This document shows, piece after piece, positions 7,392 to 16,059 of a stretch of DNA of 64,000 nt (the first letter of the stretch is position 1; the number at the start of each line of letters is the position of its first letter). The position numbers and the translations under genes were made by a program. Where the stretch lies: assembly GCA_016791105.1 (NCBI GenBank), contig JAEUNM010000104.1, forward strand, positions 1-64,000, written 5' to 3'. Source of the DNA: Rhodocyclaceae bacterium (GTDB taxonomy: Bacteria; Pseudomonadota; Gammaproteobacteria; Burkholderiales; Rhodocyclaceae). Below the pieces are notes generated by a model. That model was not told where the DNA came from, made no database searches, and worked only from the letters and a program-made list of their open reading frames with translations.

Positions 7392-9197
7392 TCAGCCGAG
7401 CAGCTTCAGAACCGTTTGCGGCGCCGAATTGGCTTGCGCCAGCATGGCGGTACCAGCCTGCTGCAGAATTTGCGCGCGCGACAGGTTGGCGGTTTCCGCC
7501 GCGAAGTCGGCATCCTGGATGCGGCTTCTGGCGGACGACAGGTTGTCCGACGTGGTCTGCAGGTTGCTGATCGATGAGGTGAAGCGGTTCTGCAGGGCAC
7601 CCAGATCGGCACGCGCGTTATTGATGGTCTGCAGCGCGGAATCCAGCGTCTGGATGGCCGTCTGCGCGCCGGACACGGTGGTCAGATCGAGCGTTGCAAC
7701 GCCGGCCCCGGCACTGACGGTGGCGGCTTGATCCTGCTCGATGAAGCCTAGCACGGTGTTGGCGGTGCCCGCATCGACGGTGGTCGTGGCTGCGGCGAGC
7801 GCGGAGTCGCCCGACGTGGGAGCACCTGTGCCGCCCGGGTCGTCATCGATCACGATGCTCTGGCCGCCGGCATTCAGCACCAGGGTTGCTGACGCTGCGT
7901 CGAAGCTGGCGACCACACCGGTTTGCTGCGACTGGGCATTGATGGCTTTGACCAGGTCTTCGCCGTTCTTGGTGACATTGGTGCCGGTGGTGCCGGTAAA
8001 GCGCACGTTGTTGATCGAAAAGTCGTAACCGCCGCCGACGCCGGTGACCGTCGAAGTGACCGAGGCCTGGTCCATCACCGCCGCGCCGCCAACCTGGATG
8101 CCGGTGGCCGATGTCGAGGACAGGGACAGCTTGCCGAAGTAGATCGAATTTCCGGTCAGGCCGGTATCGCCCATGGTGCTGCCGCCGGTGCCGTTCGGAT
8201 CGTCGAGAATCTGAATGTTGCGGCCATCCGATGCGGTCAGGGTGAGCGCATTGCTGGTGGTGTCGTAATTTGCCGTCACGCCGGTCTGCACCGACTTGGC
8301 GTTGATTGCCGCAGCCACTGCGCTGGCATTGGCATTGGCGTCCGTGGTGCCGGTGATGCCGCTGATGGTGACGCCATTCAAGGCGAAAGCGAAGGCGCCG
8401 CCGGCCGTGCCGACCGCCGCACCTTGCACGGTGGTCGAACCTACGGTGGCGGTAACGCCGGTCTGGCCGCTCACAGCGTTGATGGCGGCCGCCTTGGCGA
8501 TGGCGCTGCCATCGGAAAATACGGTCGACACGCCGTCGCTGGAGGTTGCGCCGACGGCGATTCCATTCAATGTCAATGCGCCGGCATACAGACCGCCCAC
8601 GCCGGAGAAGCCGGAACTGGAATTGGTCTGGTCACCTATGGTCGCACCGGTGATGGTGGCGGCGTAGCTGGAGGTGGAACCCACGCCCAGGGCATTGGCC
8701 TGCATGTTGCCGATCGAATTGATCGTGATGGTCTGGTTCGCGTTGGCACCGACCTGGAAAGCGGCGTTGGCGAAGGTGCCGTCGAGCAGATTCACGCCGT
8801 TGAAATTGGTTTGCGAGGCCACGCTATTGATCTGCTGCACAAGCTGCGTCACTTCTTTTTGCAGCGAAGCACGGTCGGTCGAGCTGTTCGAAGCGTTCGA
8901 TGCCTGCACCGCCAGCTCGCGCATGCGCTGCAATGCGTCGGCGATATTCGTAATCGCGCCTTCAGCCGTCTGGGCCAGGGAAATGCCGTCGTTGGCGTTG
9001 CGCACGGCTTGATTGAGGCCGCGAACCTGGGAGGTCATACGTTCGGCGATCGCAGATCCGGCAGCGTCATCTTTTGCGCTATTGATGCGGAGGCCCGATG
9101 AAAGGCGCTGCAGTGCCGTCGTGAGACTGGCTTGCGACATATTCAGATTGCGCTGAGCCGTCATCGACGAAATGTTGGTATTGATCATGGATGCCAT
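7392..9197 (-). CDS. fliC: Flagellin (FliC) with three IN-type modules
   Basis: 601 aa, the major filament protein. Residues 1-140 form the conserved D0/D1 region (MASMINTNISSMTAQRNL, then SSGLRINSAKDDAAGSAIAE). The last 90 residues form the matching C-terminal D1/D0 (LGALQNRFTSSISNLQTT to QTVLKLLG). The surface-exposed middle contains three copies of a flagellin-IN motif, INAVSGQTGVTA, INAKSVQTGVTA and INAQSQQTGVVA, spaced about 85-100 residues apart, making this flagellin longer than minimal ones. The start at 9197 has an AGGAGA ribosome-binding site 8 nt upstream. A sigma-28-type promoter lies at 9285-9311. It is a stand-alone transcription unit at the head of the cluster. Confidence 0.95.
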   Translation of the reverse strand: MASMINTNISSMTAQRNLNMSQASLTTALQRLSSGLRINSAKDDAAGSAIAERMTSQVRGLNQAVRNANDGISLAQTAEGAITNIADALQRMRELAVQASNASNSSTDRASLQKEVTQLVQQINSVASQTNFNGVNLLDGTFANAAFQVGANANQTITINSIGNMQANALGVGSTSSYAATITGATIGDQTNSSSGFSGVGGLYAGALTLNGIAVGATSSDGVSTVFSDGSAIAKAAAINAVSGQTGVTATVGSTTVQGAAVGTAGGAFAFALNGVTISGITGTTDANANASAVAAAINAKSVQTGVTANYDTTSNALTLTASDGRNIQILDDPNGTGGSTMGDTGLTGNSIYFGKLSLSSTSATGIQVGGAAVMDQASVTSTVTGVGGGYDFSINNVRFTGTTGTNVTKNGEDLVKAINAQSQQTGVVASFDAASATLVLNAGGQSIVIDDDPGGTGAPTSGDSALAAATTTVDAGTANTVLGFIEQDQAATVSAGAGVATLDLTTVSGAQTAIQTLDSALQTINNARADLGALQNRFTSSISNLQTTSDNLSSARSRIQDADFAAETANLSRAQILQQAGTAMLAQANSAPQTVLKLLG

Positions 9198-9284
9198 TTT
9201 TGTACTCTCCTAAAACAGGTTGGACGGTTCCGGACTTCCGTTCCGTACTGCCTGGCTGGAACGTTGTTGCCGCCGTCATGCCTC

Positions 9285-9311
9285 TTTACGGTGCGGCGGG
9301 AGCAAGCTTTA
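9285..9311 (-). promoter_or_regulatory. Sigma-28 (FliA)-type promoter of fliC
   Basis: Read on the minus strand: TAAAGCTT (9311-9304), an 11-nt spacer, ACCGTAAA (9292-9285). The sigma-28 consensus is TAAAGTTT-N11-GCCGATAA, so the match is 7/8 and 6/8 with exact spacing. Predicted transcription would begin near 9278 and give a leader of about 80 nt before the fliC start. Confidence 0.75.
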
Positions 9312-9451
9312 GGCCAGGCAAGGCGCAGGCGTGAAAAATGTGCGCAATTTCCAGCCTTTTCCGCACCAGCACATTGGCATGGGCGCCGCAAGCGGGTGGG
9401 CCGGCTGCCGCGCTCGCGGCGGCATCGCGGCGTGGCCGGTGGCGAGGCGGT

Positions 9452-11170
9452 TCAGGCGGGCAGGGGAGACGTTTCGACGCGATTGCGGCCGGCCTGTTTG
9501 GCCCGGTACATCGCGGCGTCCGCTCGCTCCAGGGCGGCGTTGCGGTCTTCCGCGGCGGCCACCGGCGTTACGCCGGCCGAGAAGGTGATCAGAATGCGTT
9601 CGTTATTGGCCAGAAACAGGCGCCGCGTCAGTTCGCGCTGCAGCCGTACCAATACCGAGGCGGCGGCATCCAGTTCGGTATCCGGCAGCAGAATCACGAA
9701 TTCTTCGCCGCCGTAACGCGCCAGCACGTCCTGCGGGCGCAGGCATTCGCGCACGGTCTGGGACAGATGTACCAATGCCGCATCACCGGCGCGGTGGCCG
9801 TAGGTGTCGTTCAGGCGCTTGAAATTGTCCAGATCGATCACCGCCACGCAGAGCGGCGCGCCACGCCGCGCCGAGCGCTGCTGTTCGCGCTCGAATGTTT
9901 CGTCCAGCCCCTTGCGGTTCAGTGCCCCGGTGAGCTGATCGTGCCGCACCATGGCGCTGGCCTCGGCCAGTTCGCGCTGCAGGCGGGCGATTTCGCGCTC
10001 GGCCTGGTCCACCCGCTGCTGCTTTTCCAGCATTTCGTCGTGCGAATTCTGTGCGCTGATCTGCATGGCGCGGGTTTCGCCCAGCACTTCCTGCACCAGT
10101 TCCGCCAGCGCATCGACGTTTTCGGCGCGGCCTATGCGCTGTGCGAATCCGCCCAGCTTGTCGGAATATCCGGCCGTCGATAGGGTAAAGCTGGACAGGT
10201 GGGCGATGAACCCTTCCAGCATGGCCTTGATGTTGTCCTTGGCTTCTTTGAGGTTGTCGCGCAGCGCGCTTTGTTTCAGCACCACGTCCTTGAGGCGGCG
10301 TTCCACGTCCTCCAGGTGCTGCTGCGTCAGTGGGCGGCTCAGCAGATCGCCCAGCATGGCCATCTGGCCGTGCAACCATTGGTCGTCGCCGACCAGTTCG
10401 GCCACGTTCTGCACGATGAGCCGCAATACCGACTGCAAGGTGTCCTGCAGTTCGCGCCGCTCGGCCGATACCCATTGCACGCGGTAAGCCAGTTCGCGAA
10501 ATTCGCCGCGCCGTTCGGCGATGTCCTGCGGGCGCTGCGCTTCGCGCACGGCGCGCGCAAGGCGTAGCGCATGGCCATGCAATTCCGGCACATCCTCGAG
10601 CAATTCGCCGAGCACGCGCTCGAGCAAATCCGCCAGCGCGTCGCGCAGGTCGGCGAAATGTCCGCCCGAGAATTTGTCTCCGTCGGCGCCGGCGCTCGTG
10701 CTAGCTGCCGGGTCATTGTTCCAGGTGCGCAGGGTGCCGAGCAGGCGCGGATACAGTTGGTCGCCCTCACCACCGCAGGCCAGCACCAGCGCGTCCAGCT
10801 CTGCAACCCGCGCGGCCGTGTCGCCGGCCGCCACGGCGCTTGTCAGTTCGCGCAGCAGGTGGCCCCAGTTGCGCGTGCGTTCGATCTTGCGCTGCGTCAG
10901 TTCACGCAGCACGGCGGCGAATTCCGGCCAACTGCGCGTCCGCACCGCCGCTTCCAGCATGTTCGCGGCTTCGAGCTGTTCCGGCGTGGCGCGCGGCAGG
11001 GATGCGGCGACGTGCTTCAATGCCCGCTCGGGGAATGCGTCGGTAGCCGGCGTGCCGGAAATTTCGTGATACAGCGAACGGTAATTGTCGGGCGTGGGCG
11101 GAATTTTGCGTACCGCGAGGCGCCTCAGCGCTTCACGCGCGACATCGGAAGGTTGCGAGCAGTCCGCCAT
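9452..11170 (-). CDS. Diguanylate cyclase (GGDEF) with helical N-terminal domain
   Basis: 572 aa, no membrane segment or signal peptide. The C-terminal GGDEF domain spans about 405-570 with the active-site motif GGEEF in ARYGGEEFVILL. An inhibitory I-site RPQD (RxxD) lies five residues before it. It should therefore make cyclic-di-GMP from two GTP with product inhibition. A coiled-coil stretch (about 340-405) precedes the catalytic domain. The N-terminal 330 residues are helical and Arg/Glu/Ala-rich, an uncharacterised region seen in cytoplasmic betaproteobacterial cyclases. It lies between the flagellar genes and a two-component pair; YcgR at the far end of the flagellar cluster is a plausible receiver of its product. 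Confidence 0.9.
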   Translation of the reverse strand: MADCSQPSDVAREALRRLAVRKIPPTPDNYRSLYHEISGTPATDAFPERALKHVAASLPRATPEQLEAANMLEAAVRTRSWPEFAAVLRELTQRKIERTRNWGHLLRELTSAVAAGDTAARVAELDALVLACGGEGDQLYPRLLGTLRTWNNDPAASTSAGADGDKFSGGHFADLRDALADLLERVLGELLEDVPELHGHALRLARAVREAQRPQDIAERRGEFRELAYRVQWVSAERRELQDTLQSVLRLIVQNVAELVGDDQWLHGQMAMLGDLLSRPLTQQHLEDVERRLKDVVLKQSALRDNLKEAKDNIKAMLEGFIAHLSSFTLSTAGYSDKLGGFAQRIGRAENVDALAELVQEVLGETRAMQISAQNSHDEMLEKQQRVDQAEREIARLQRELAEASAMVRHDQLTGALNRKGLDETFEREQQRSARRGAPLCVAVIDLDNFKRLNDTYGHRAGDAALVHLSQTVRECLRPQDVLARYGGEEFVILLPDTELDAAASVLVRLQRELTRRLFLANNERILITFSAGVTPVAAAEDRNAALERADAAMYRAKQAGRNRVETSPLPA

Positions 11171-11290
11171 GGGAGGTCGAATAAGAGCCGGATCTGTCGC
11201 AATAACGGCGCGGCAGCGACGTTCTTGAGCGGCAGCTGCGCGGCCGCCGGCGCCGCAGGGCGCATCAGGACACCTGGAGCGGCGCGCGCC

Positions 11291-11929
11291 TTACTCGACC
11301 AGACCCTGCTTCATGGCGTAGTGGGTGAGCTCGGCATTGTTCTTGAGCCCCATCTTTTCCAGCAGGCGGGTGCGATACACGCTGACGGTCTTGACTGACA
11401 GGTTCAGCTCTTCGGCGATATTGGACAGGGTTTTGCCGGAGGCGATCATGCACAGGGTTTGATATTCGCGGTCCGACAGCTGTTCGTGCGGGGGCTTGTC
11501 GGTATCTTTGGTGATGGCGTCGGCAAGTTCCAGCGCCAGCGAGGGGCTGATGAATTTTTTGCCGCTGGCCACCTGGCGCAGCGCGGTCACCAGTTGTTCC
11601 GGCGCGCTCTGTTTGGTGAGGTAACCCGAAGCACCAGCTTTCAGTGCGCGTATCGCGTACTGATCTTCCGGATGCATGGATAGCACCAGCACCGGCAGGC
11701 GCGGAAATTCCTTGCGCACCAGCTTCAACGTATCGATGCCGTTACGGATGGGCATCGATACGTCCAGCATGAGCAGGTCGAATACGTCCTGGCGCAGCTT
11801 CTGCATGCACTCGACGCCGTCCTGGGCTTCGCCCGCCACTTCGAATTCTTCTGCGTCGGCAACGATCTGGCGCAGGCCGTGGCGCACGATGGCGTGATCA
11901 TCGGCGATCAGTATGCGTATTTTTCCCAT
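11291..11929 (-). CDS. LuxR/FixJ-family response regulator
   Basis: 212 aa. The receiver domain (1-120) has acidic pocket D10-D11, phosphoacceptor D56 in LLMLDVSMP and the switch Lys in GYLTKQSA. The C-terminal helix-turn-helix (about 145-210) reads LSDREYQTLCMIASGKTLSN then SVKTVSVYRTRLLEKMGLKN, the NarL/FixJ type. The gene is 16 bp downstream of the histidine kinase gene and is almost certainly its partner. The DNA targets are unknown; the neighbourhood of flagellar and cyclic-di-GMP genes suggests motility or lifestyle control, which is inference only. Confidence 0.9.
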   Translation of the reverse strand: MGKIRILIADDHAIVRHGLRQIVADAEEFEVAGEAQDGVECMQKLRQDVFDLLMLDVSMPIRNGIDTLKLVRKEFPRLPVLVLSMHPEDQYAIRALKAGASGYLTKQSAPEQLVTALRQVASGKKFISPSLALELADAITKDTDKPPHEQLSDREYQTLCMIASGKTLSNIAEELNLSVKTVSVYRTRLLEKMGLKNNAELTHYAMKQGLVE

Positions 11930-11945
11930 GTACGGATTTTAGCGC

Positions 11946-13478
11946 CTAGGCGCTGCCCTGCGCGCCAGTGGTATCGGCGGACATTTCGTCAGGCAGATGC
12001 ACGCTGATGCGGGTGCCGCCCTTGGCGCGGCGTTCGACGTGGAAGCGCCCGCCCAGGCTGGCCACGCGTTCGCGCATCCCGCGCAGGCCAAACGATCTGG
12101 GTTTGCTCAGATCGGTTTCCGCCACGCCGCGCCCGTCATCCGCGATTTCCAGCAGCAATTCGTTGTTTTCGCGGCAAAAACGCACTTCCACCTGGCTTGC
12201 CGCGGCGTGTTTGAAGGTGTTGTTGAGCGCTTCCTGAAAAATGCGGAACAGTGCAATCGAGGCGGCCTCGGTCAGTTCGACATCGTAATCGACGCAGCGC
12301 ATGTGGCAGGCGATGCCGGTGCGCGCGGAAAAATCTTCGGCATGGCTTTCCAGCGCCGCCTGCAGGCCGAATTCCTTCAGGATACCGGGCCGCAATTCGC
12401 TCGCCACGCGGCTTACCGTGGCGATGGCGTCGGCACACATGCTTTCCATGCGGCGCATGCGTTCCAGCAGGTCGGGTCGTTCCGGCGGCAGTTTGGCCGA
12501 CAACAGCGCGACTTCAAAACGCAGGCCGACCAGAATGCCGCCCAGTTCGTCGTGAATGTCGCGCGCGATGCGGGCGCGTTCTTCTTCCACCGCCACCTGC
12601 AGGTAGGACGACAGTTCGGCCAGTTGCTGGCGGTTGGCCAGCAATTGCGCTTCTACCTGTTTGCTCTGCGTGATGTTGGAAACGATGCCTTCCCAGATGG
12701 GCAGGCCGGATTCAAGCTGGCGCGGACTGGAGCGCAGATTGATCCACTTCATTTCGTCGTCGCGCAGGCGTATGCGGCCTTCCCAATTGACGGTGGCGCC
12801 GCTTTCCGCGGACAGGCTGAGCGAGCGCTGCAAGGACACGCGATCGGCGTCGAACAGCAGACCGAGGAAGCGCTCCGGCTTGCCGATAAGTTCGAACGGG
12901 CGCAAATTGAGCAGCGCCGTGCTGCCTTCGCTCACATACAGAAAGCGCCAACTGCCGCCGGGTTCGATCAGGAGCTGAAACACCATGCCCGGCAGATTGG
13001 TGGCCAGGGCGCGGAAGCGCGATTCGCTCTCATGCACGGCTTCGAGCGCCACGCGATGTTCGGCGCGGTTGCGCGCCTCGCGGATTTCGCGCTCGACGGC
13101 CGGCACGAGACGGTCCATTTTGTCCTTGGACAGATAGTCGTGCGCGCCGGCGCGCATGGCGGCGATGGCCGTTTCTTCGTCGATGTGGCCGGACACGATG
13201 ATGAAAGGAATGTCCAGTCCGCGCGCCTGCATCAGTTGCAGGGCGGCCGTGGCATTGAAGCGCGGCATGCTGTGGTCGGCCAGGATGACGTCCCAATGTT
13301 CGCGTTCCAGCGCCGCCGCCATGTCTTCGGCACAATCGACGATGGTGTGGCGGGTGCTGTATTTTGCCGAGCGGAACAGCCGCAGCATGAGCATGGCATC
13401 GTCCTCGCAATCTTCGATCACGAGCACGCGCAACTGGGCACGCGGCGGTGGCGGGATGGTCGATAAGCCGGAGGACAT
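11946..13478 (-). CDS. REC-PAS-HisKA_3 sensor histidine kinase
   Basis: 510 aa, cytoplasmic. An N-terminal receiver domain (16-135) has D68 in DVILADHSMP. A PAS domain (150-275) ends in the typical WEGIVSNITQSKQ. The HisKA_3 dimerisation segment has the phosphoacceptor H309 in RARIARDIHDELGG, followed by a HATPase_c domain with the G boxes DDGRG and GLRGMRERV. The NarL-family kinase type fits the LuxR regulator that follows 16 bp on. The receiver at the N terminus implies that it takes input from another phosphorelay as well as from the PAS ligand. The extreme C terminus is divergent and short. Confidence 0.9.
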   Translation of the reverse strand: MSSGLSTIPPPPRAQLRVLVIEDCEDDAMLMLRLFRSAKYSTRHTIVDCAEDMAAALEREHWDVILADHSMPRFNATAALQLMQARGLDIPFIIVSGHIDEETAIAAMRAGAHDYLSKDKMDRLVPAVEREIREARNRAEHRVALEAVHESESRFRALATNLPGMVFQLLIEPGGSWRFLYVSEGSTALLNLRPFELIGKPERFLGLLFDADRVSLQRSLSLSAESGATVNWEGRIRLRDDEMKWINLRSSPRQLESGLPIWEGIVSNITQSKQVEAQLLANRQQLAELSSYLQVAVEEERARIARDIHDELGGILVGLRFEVALLSAKLPPERPDLLERMRRMESMCADAIATVSRVASELRPGILKEFGLQAALESHAEDFSARTGIACHMRCVDYDVELTEAASIALFRIFQEALNNTFKHAAASQVEVRFCRENNELLLEIADDGRGVAETDLSKPRSFGLRGMRERVASLGGRFHVERRAKGGTRISVHLPDEMSADTTGAQGSA

Positions 13479-13568
13479 GGCGGAAGTTTATCCTGCAATG
13501 CCCGTTTGCAACCAGATGTGTGCGGGGCCGGTGCCGCGCATGCGGTCGCGGCGGGCGTGTCCAGCGGC

Positions 13569-13574
13569 TATAAT
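13569..13574 (+). promoter_or_regulatory. -10 element of the tRNA-Thr promoter
   Basis: TATAAT, a perfect -10 hexamer, ends 9 nt before the mature tRNA 5' end. No good -35 is seen at the proper distance. The stretch between it and the tRNA is almost entirely G and C, as in stringently controlled stable-RNA promoters. Confidence 0.6.
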
Positions 13575-13583
13575 TCGCGCCGC

Positions 13584-13659
13584 GCCGGCATAGCTCAGCA
13601 GGTAGAGCAACCGCCTTGTAAGCGGTAGGTCGCGGGTTCGATTCCTGTTGCCGGCACCA
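13584..13659 (+). tRNA. tRNA-Thr (anticodon TGT)
   Basis: A 76-nt cloverleaf. The acceptor stem GCCGGCA (13584-13590) pairs with TGCCGGC (13649-13655), followed by discriminator A and an encoded CCA (13657-13659). The D-loop is TAGCTCAGCAGGTAGAGCA, the anticodon arm is CCGCCTTGTAAGCGG with TGT in the loop, and the T-arm contains GGTTCGATTCC. The sequence plan matches bacterial tRNA-Thr(TGT). It stands alone on the plus strand between two minus-strand genes and marks the start of an accessory-rich stretch. Confidence 0.97.
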
Positions 13660-13756
13660 TCTTTTCGATCGCACCGCCTGGCGGTTTGCAGAAATTCAAA
13701 GCGCTGTGCGGTTCGCGGACGGCGTGTCGCGATCCTGCCGTTGCCTGGGGCCTAAA

Positions 13757-13777
13757 TTGCGGGCGCGACGCCCGCAA
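13757..13777. repeat. Palindromic stem-loop TTGCGGGCG-CGA-CGCCCGCAA
   Basis: A perfect 9-bp stem with a 3-nt loop lies 98 bp after tRNA-Thr, with no T run on either side. The core is related to the GCGGGCG/CGCCCGC hairpins at 1-340, so it is probably a dispersed intergenic repeat rather than a terminator. Confidence 0.6.
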
Positions 13778-13811
13778 CCTGAAGCAAGGCTGTTGCGTGC
13801 GGCCGGGGCGG

Positions 13812-14117
13812 CTATGCAACGCCGTGCTGTGCTTCTGGCGCGACCGCGGCAAACAATTCCCCCATGCGCAAAAATTCCACTGCTTCACGTACCGCAGGGC
13901 GCGGATGCGTGATCGCGCCGCATTTGCCGGCGTGCAGCAGGGCGCTGCGGAACATCACGAGTAACTGCAGGCCGCTGCCGTCCATGTCTGCCGAGCCCGA
14001 AATATCCAGTTCGACATGGTCGTACTCGGCCACGGCATTGAGAATCTGGAATTTCTGCTCGACGGCGTGAGCGCTGGTGAGCGGGTTGGTGAAGGCGATA
14101 CGACAGTAACTGGTCAT
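13812..14117 (-). CDS. STAS-domain protein (anti-sigma-factor antagonist-like)
   Basis: 101 aa. From ATG at 14117 (MTSYCRIAFTNPL) the protein is one STAS domain. The segment VELDISGSADMDGSGLQLLVMF (about residues 38-58) contains the Ser region where SpoIIAA-type antagonists are phosphorylated (DGSG here). Such proteins act as partners in switching or in chemoreceptor and sensor regulation. The open frame continues upstream to about 14474, but that part looks non-coding. No ribosome-binding site is obvious before 14117, so the start is moderately sure. No kinase/phosphatase partner lies adjacent; the REC-PAS kinase across the tRNA is the nearest signalling gene. Confidence 0.7.
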   Translation of the reverse strand: MTSYCRIAFTNPLTSAHAVEQKFQILNAVAEYDHVELDISGSADMDGSGLQLLVMFRSALLHAGKCGAITHPRPAVREAVEFLRMGELFAAVAPEAQHGVA

Positions 14118-14464
14118 GATGCGGCGAGCCGGTTCGAGTTGGGGACTGACCCCGCCGGCGCAAACTAGGCGCCAACCTGGGTATGTCTGCCTTACGGCTG
14201 CTCGCAGACCGGACTTTAGACTCGGGTGGTCTGGACATGCAATTCGACGCCACTTCTGGTGTTTTTGAATTTTGGCAAAGTGGACGCGGCTATTTCGACC
14301 TGCGTATCCAGGACAGGCGCGCGCCTCTGTGGCTGATGGCCGACGCCTGGCTGGCAGGCGGAAGGATTGTGCTCGCTGCGTGTGCTGATCCGGGTATCCG
14401 TCGCGTCGCCGATGCTGGGGGCGATTTGGCTTGAAATGGTTCCAATTATTGATACCATTGTTGG
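14118..14464. other. Gene-poor stretch before hicA
   Basis: 347 bp. No protein-like reading frame was found; an 83-codon frame at 14183-14434 has no recognisable domain and no good ribosome-binding site. The right end carries the probable hicAB control region. Confidence 0.5.
14426..14458 (+). promoter_or_regulatory. Probable promoter/operator of hicAB
   Basis: An imperfect dyad, ATGGTTCC (14436-14443) and GATACCAT (14451-14458), with 6 of 8 positions complementary, lies just before the hicA start. Candidate -35 boxes (TTGGCT at 14426, TTGAAA at 14431) overlap it. HicB antitoxins commonly repress their own operon by binding such dyads. The promoter itself is weakly defined. Confidence 0.4.
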
Positions 14465-14719
14465 ATGAACGCAACGCATCGCAATACGCTAAACGCCGTC
14501 TTCAACGACCCGGTATCGAAATCGTTGGAATGGCGCCGCATCGAAGCGCTTTTGCTGGCGATCGGTTGCGAACTGATCGAAGGCAGCGGCTCGCGGGTGC
14601 GATTTGAAAAGGACGGTATTGCTGCGATATTCCACCGACCTCACCCGTCCAAGGAAGCCAAGCCCTATCAGGTGCGCGACGTACGCCAATTCCTGCAGAA
14701 TCTGGGAGTAAAGCCATGA
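14465..14719 (+). CDS. hicA: HicA-family toxin
   Basis: 84 aa. HicA toxins are small dsRBD-fold mRNA interferases. The core reads GCELIEGSGSRVRFEKDGI, then HRPHP and VRDVRQFLQNLGVKP, matching the 80-85 aa HicA subgroup with GSRVRF. That subgroup lacks the GSH form of the motif, so the catalytic His is probably one of the two in HRPHP or another residue. The stop overlaps the start of hicB by 4 nt (ATGA at 14716). Toxin-first order is usual for hicAB. Confidence 0.85.
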   Translation: MNATHRNTLNAVFNDPVSKSLEWRRIEALLLAIGCELIEGSGSRVRFEKDGIAAIFHRPHPSKEAKPYQVRDVRQFLQNLGVKP

Positions 14720-15051
14720 ATACCATGATGTACAAGGGCTATGCGGCTCGAGTCGAATACAGCGAGGAGGACGCCTGCTTCGTGGGTCACATCGCAGGTA
14801 TTCGCGATATCGTCGGCTTCCATGGCGAGAGCGTTGCCGAACTGCGAGCCGCTTTTGAGGAGGCCGTGGATCACTATCTGGAAACCTGCGAAAGCCTGAA
14901 TCGGGAGCCGAACCGCCCATATTCCGGCCAATTTCGTCTGCGGCTTACGCCAGAGTTGCATGCGCGTGCTGCGATGGCGGCCGACGCACAGGGTAAAAGC
15001 CTGAACGCCTGGGTCTCGGAAGCCATAGAACGTAGCATCGATATCGGCTGA
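14716..15051 (+). CDS. hicB: HicB-family antitoxin
   Basis: 111 aa. The N-terminal HicB-lock RNase H-like domain (1-65) has the signature YSEEDACFVGHIAGI and ELRAAFEEAVDHYLE. The C-terminal ribbon-helix-helix (about 75-110) reads FRLRLTPELHARAAMAADAQ followed by GKSLNAWVSEAIERS. It should neutralise HicA and autoregulate the operon through the RHH domain. It is translationally coupled to hicA. Confidence 0.9.
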   Translation: MNTMMYKGYAARVEYSEEDACFVGHIAGIRDIVGFHGESVAELRAAFEEAVDHYLETCESLNREPNRPYSGQFRLRLTPELHARAAMAADAQGKSLNAWVSEAIERSIDIG

Positions 15052-15099
15052 GCGCGCCCGAACTGCTCTGCCCATCCGTTTCGAAATGTGCGCACCCGG

Positions 15100-15133
15100 A
15101 GGGCGGATGAGCGCAACGCATTCCGCCGTATGG
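15100..15133. repeat. GAGGGCGGATGAGCG-type intergenic palindrome
   Basis: A single copy of the AGGGCGGAT...ATTCCGCC palindromic repeat, followed by GTATG. The same family occurs four times at 33416-33910. It lies 49 bp after hicB in the gap before the convergent DUF364 gene. Confidence 0.65.
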
Positions 15134-15219
15134 GGTGCTGAGCCGTAGGCGGAACTCCCATAGCCGTGCCGGCCTGGGTTCAAATCAGCCTTGCGTGTGG
15201 GTCAGCCCTCGCGCAGCGC

Positions 15220-16059
15220 TCAGGTTCGCAGCCTCGCCAACAAGGCCTCAAAGCCGACGTAACCCGAGGCACGAATACAGTACTTGCGAGCACAGCGTCC
15301 CCAGTTGGCGCCGGTTGCCATTGCGTCGCGAAATCCCGCCGCGTCCGTGATCCACGTCCCGCCGATCAGGCTGATGCCGCGCGCGAACAGCGGATCGGGC
15401 AAACAGCCGGCGCCAGGGCCGATCAGGCTGAAAAAGCCGGCGCTGCGGCAGGCCGCCAACATGGGCTCCAGGGTGTCGTTGAGCAATAGCGTGCTGGTGG
15501 AAATGACCTTGTTGCAGCCGGCCAGATCGGCCGGGTCCAGCGTGACGCGGTAGCCTTCGCGCTCGCCGGCCAGGTCGGCGCGCAATTCGGCCACCGTGAG
15601 CCGCGCCCCGCTGGCAACGATGCGCGCTACCAGCGGCGGGAACAGGCCTATCATGCCTATGTGGTCGGCGGGCAGGGGATCGAGTTGCGCGACCGAATCG
15701 GTGGTCCAGTCCGGCTCGTAGCCGACGCGGGCAAAAAAGCAGCGCGAAATCGCATTTACCGCGGCAAAACCCAGGGTACGCGCGAGCGGTCCGGATTCGG
15801 CATAGCGGCGCGCCAGCACGAGCGGGTCGGCGCCGGCCAGGCCCAGGCCGGGCGCGGCGGCCAGCAAGCGCTGGAAAGTGTCGTCGAGCAGCAGATAGGT
15901 AAGCCCGAACGAACCATCGTCCAGTTCCAGCGCACAGAATTCACCATCCTTTGTCGCTTGCGCCGCCACCGCCGGCAGGTGCAACGCCCGCACGCGCGGC
16001 AGTGGCGCGACGCTTGCGCAGCGCTCGAGCAGGGCGATGAATTCAGTGGCGATCGTCAT
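15220..16059 (-). CDS. DUF364 putative heavy-metal-chelation domain protein
   Basis: 279 aa, cytoplasmic, no signal peptide. The C-terminal half (about 120-270) matches the DUF364/DUF4213 family. It has the conserved IGMIGLFPPLV segment, the stretch ending CNKVISTSTLLLNDTLEPM where substrate-binding residues cluster, and SLIGPGAGCLPDPLF. The fold combines an enolase N-like part with a Rossmann-like part and is annotated as possibly metal-chelating, but the activity is unknown. Cys residues lie at CNKV, CLPD, GRC and KYC. It stands alone between the hicAB and parDE modules, which suggests an accessory gene. Confidence 0.75.
   Translation of the reverse strand: MTIATEFIALLERCASVAPLPRVRALHLPAVAAQATKDGEFCALELDDGSFGLTYLLLDDTFQRLLAAAPGLGLAGADPLVLARRYAESGPLARTLGFAAVNAISRCFFARVGYEPDWTTDSVAQLDPLPADHIGMIGLFPPLVARIVASGARLTVAELRADLAGEREGYRVTLDPADLAGCNKVISTSTLLLNDTLEPMLAACRSAGFFSLIGPGAGCLPDPLFARGISLIGGTWITDAAGFRDAMATGANWGRCARKYCIRASGYVGFEALLARLRT

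Noticed and set aside
7923-9101. 392-codon open frame antisense to fliC
   Set aside because: Mirror of the strongly biased flagellin codons; no domain, no ribosome-binding site, and flagellin on the other strand is certain.
11997-13466. 489-codon plus-strand frame
   Set aside because: Antisense shadow of the REC-PAS kinase; composition (His/Arg/Gln-rich) is typical of GC-rich shadows.
14183-14434. 83-codon plus-strand gene before hicA
   Set aside because: No family resemblance, no clear ribosome-binding site; the GC-rich background gives many such frames.
15160-15180. A tRNA-like GGGTTCAAATC motif as a second tRNA or attachment site
   Set aside because: No cloverleaf can be drawn around it and it does not match the tRNA-Thr 3' end.
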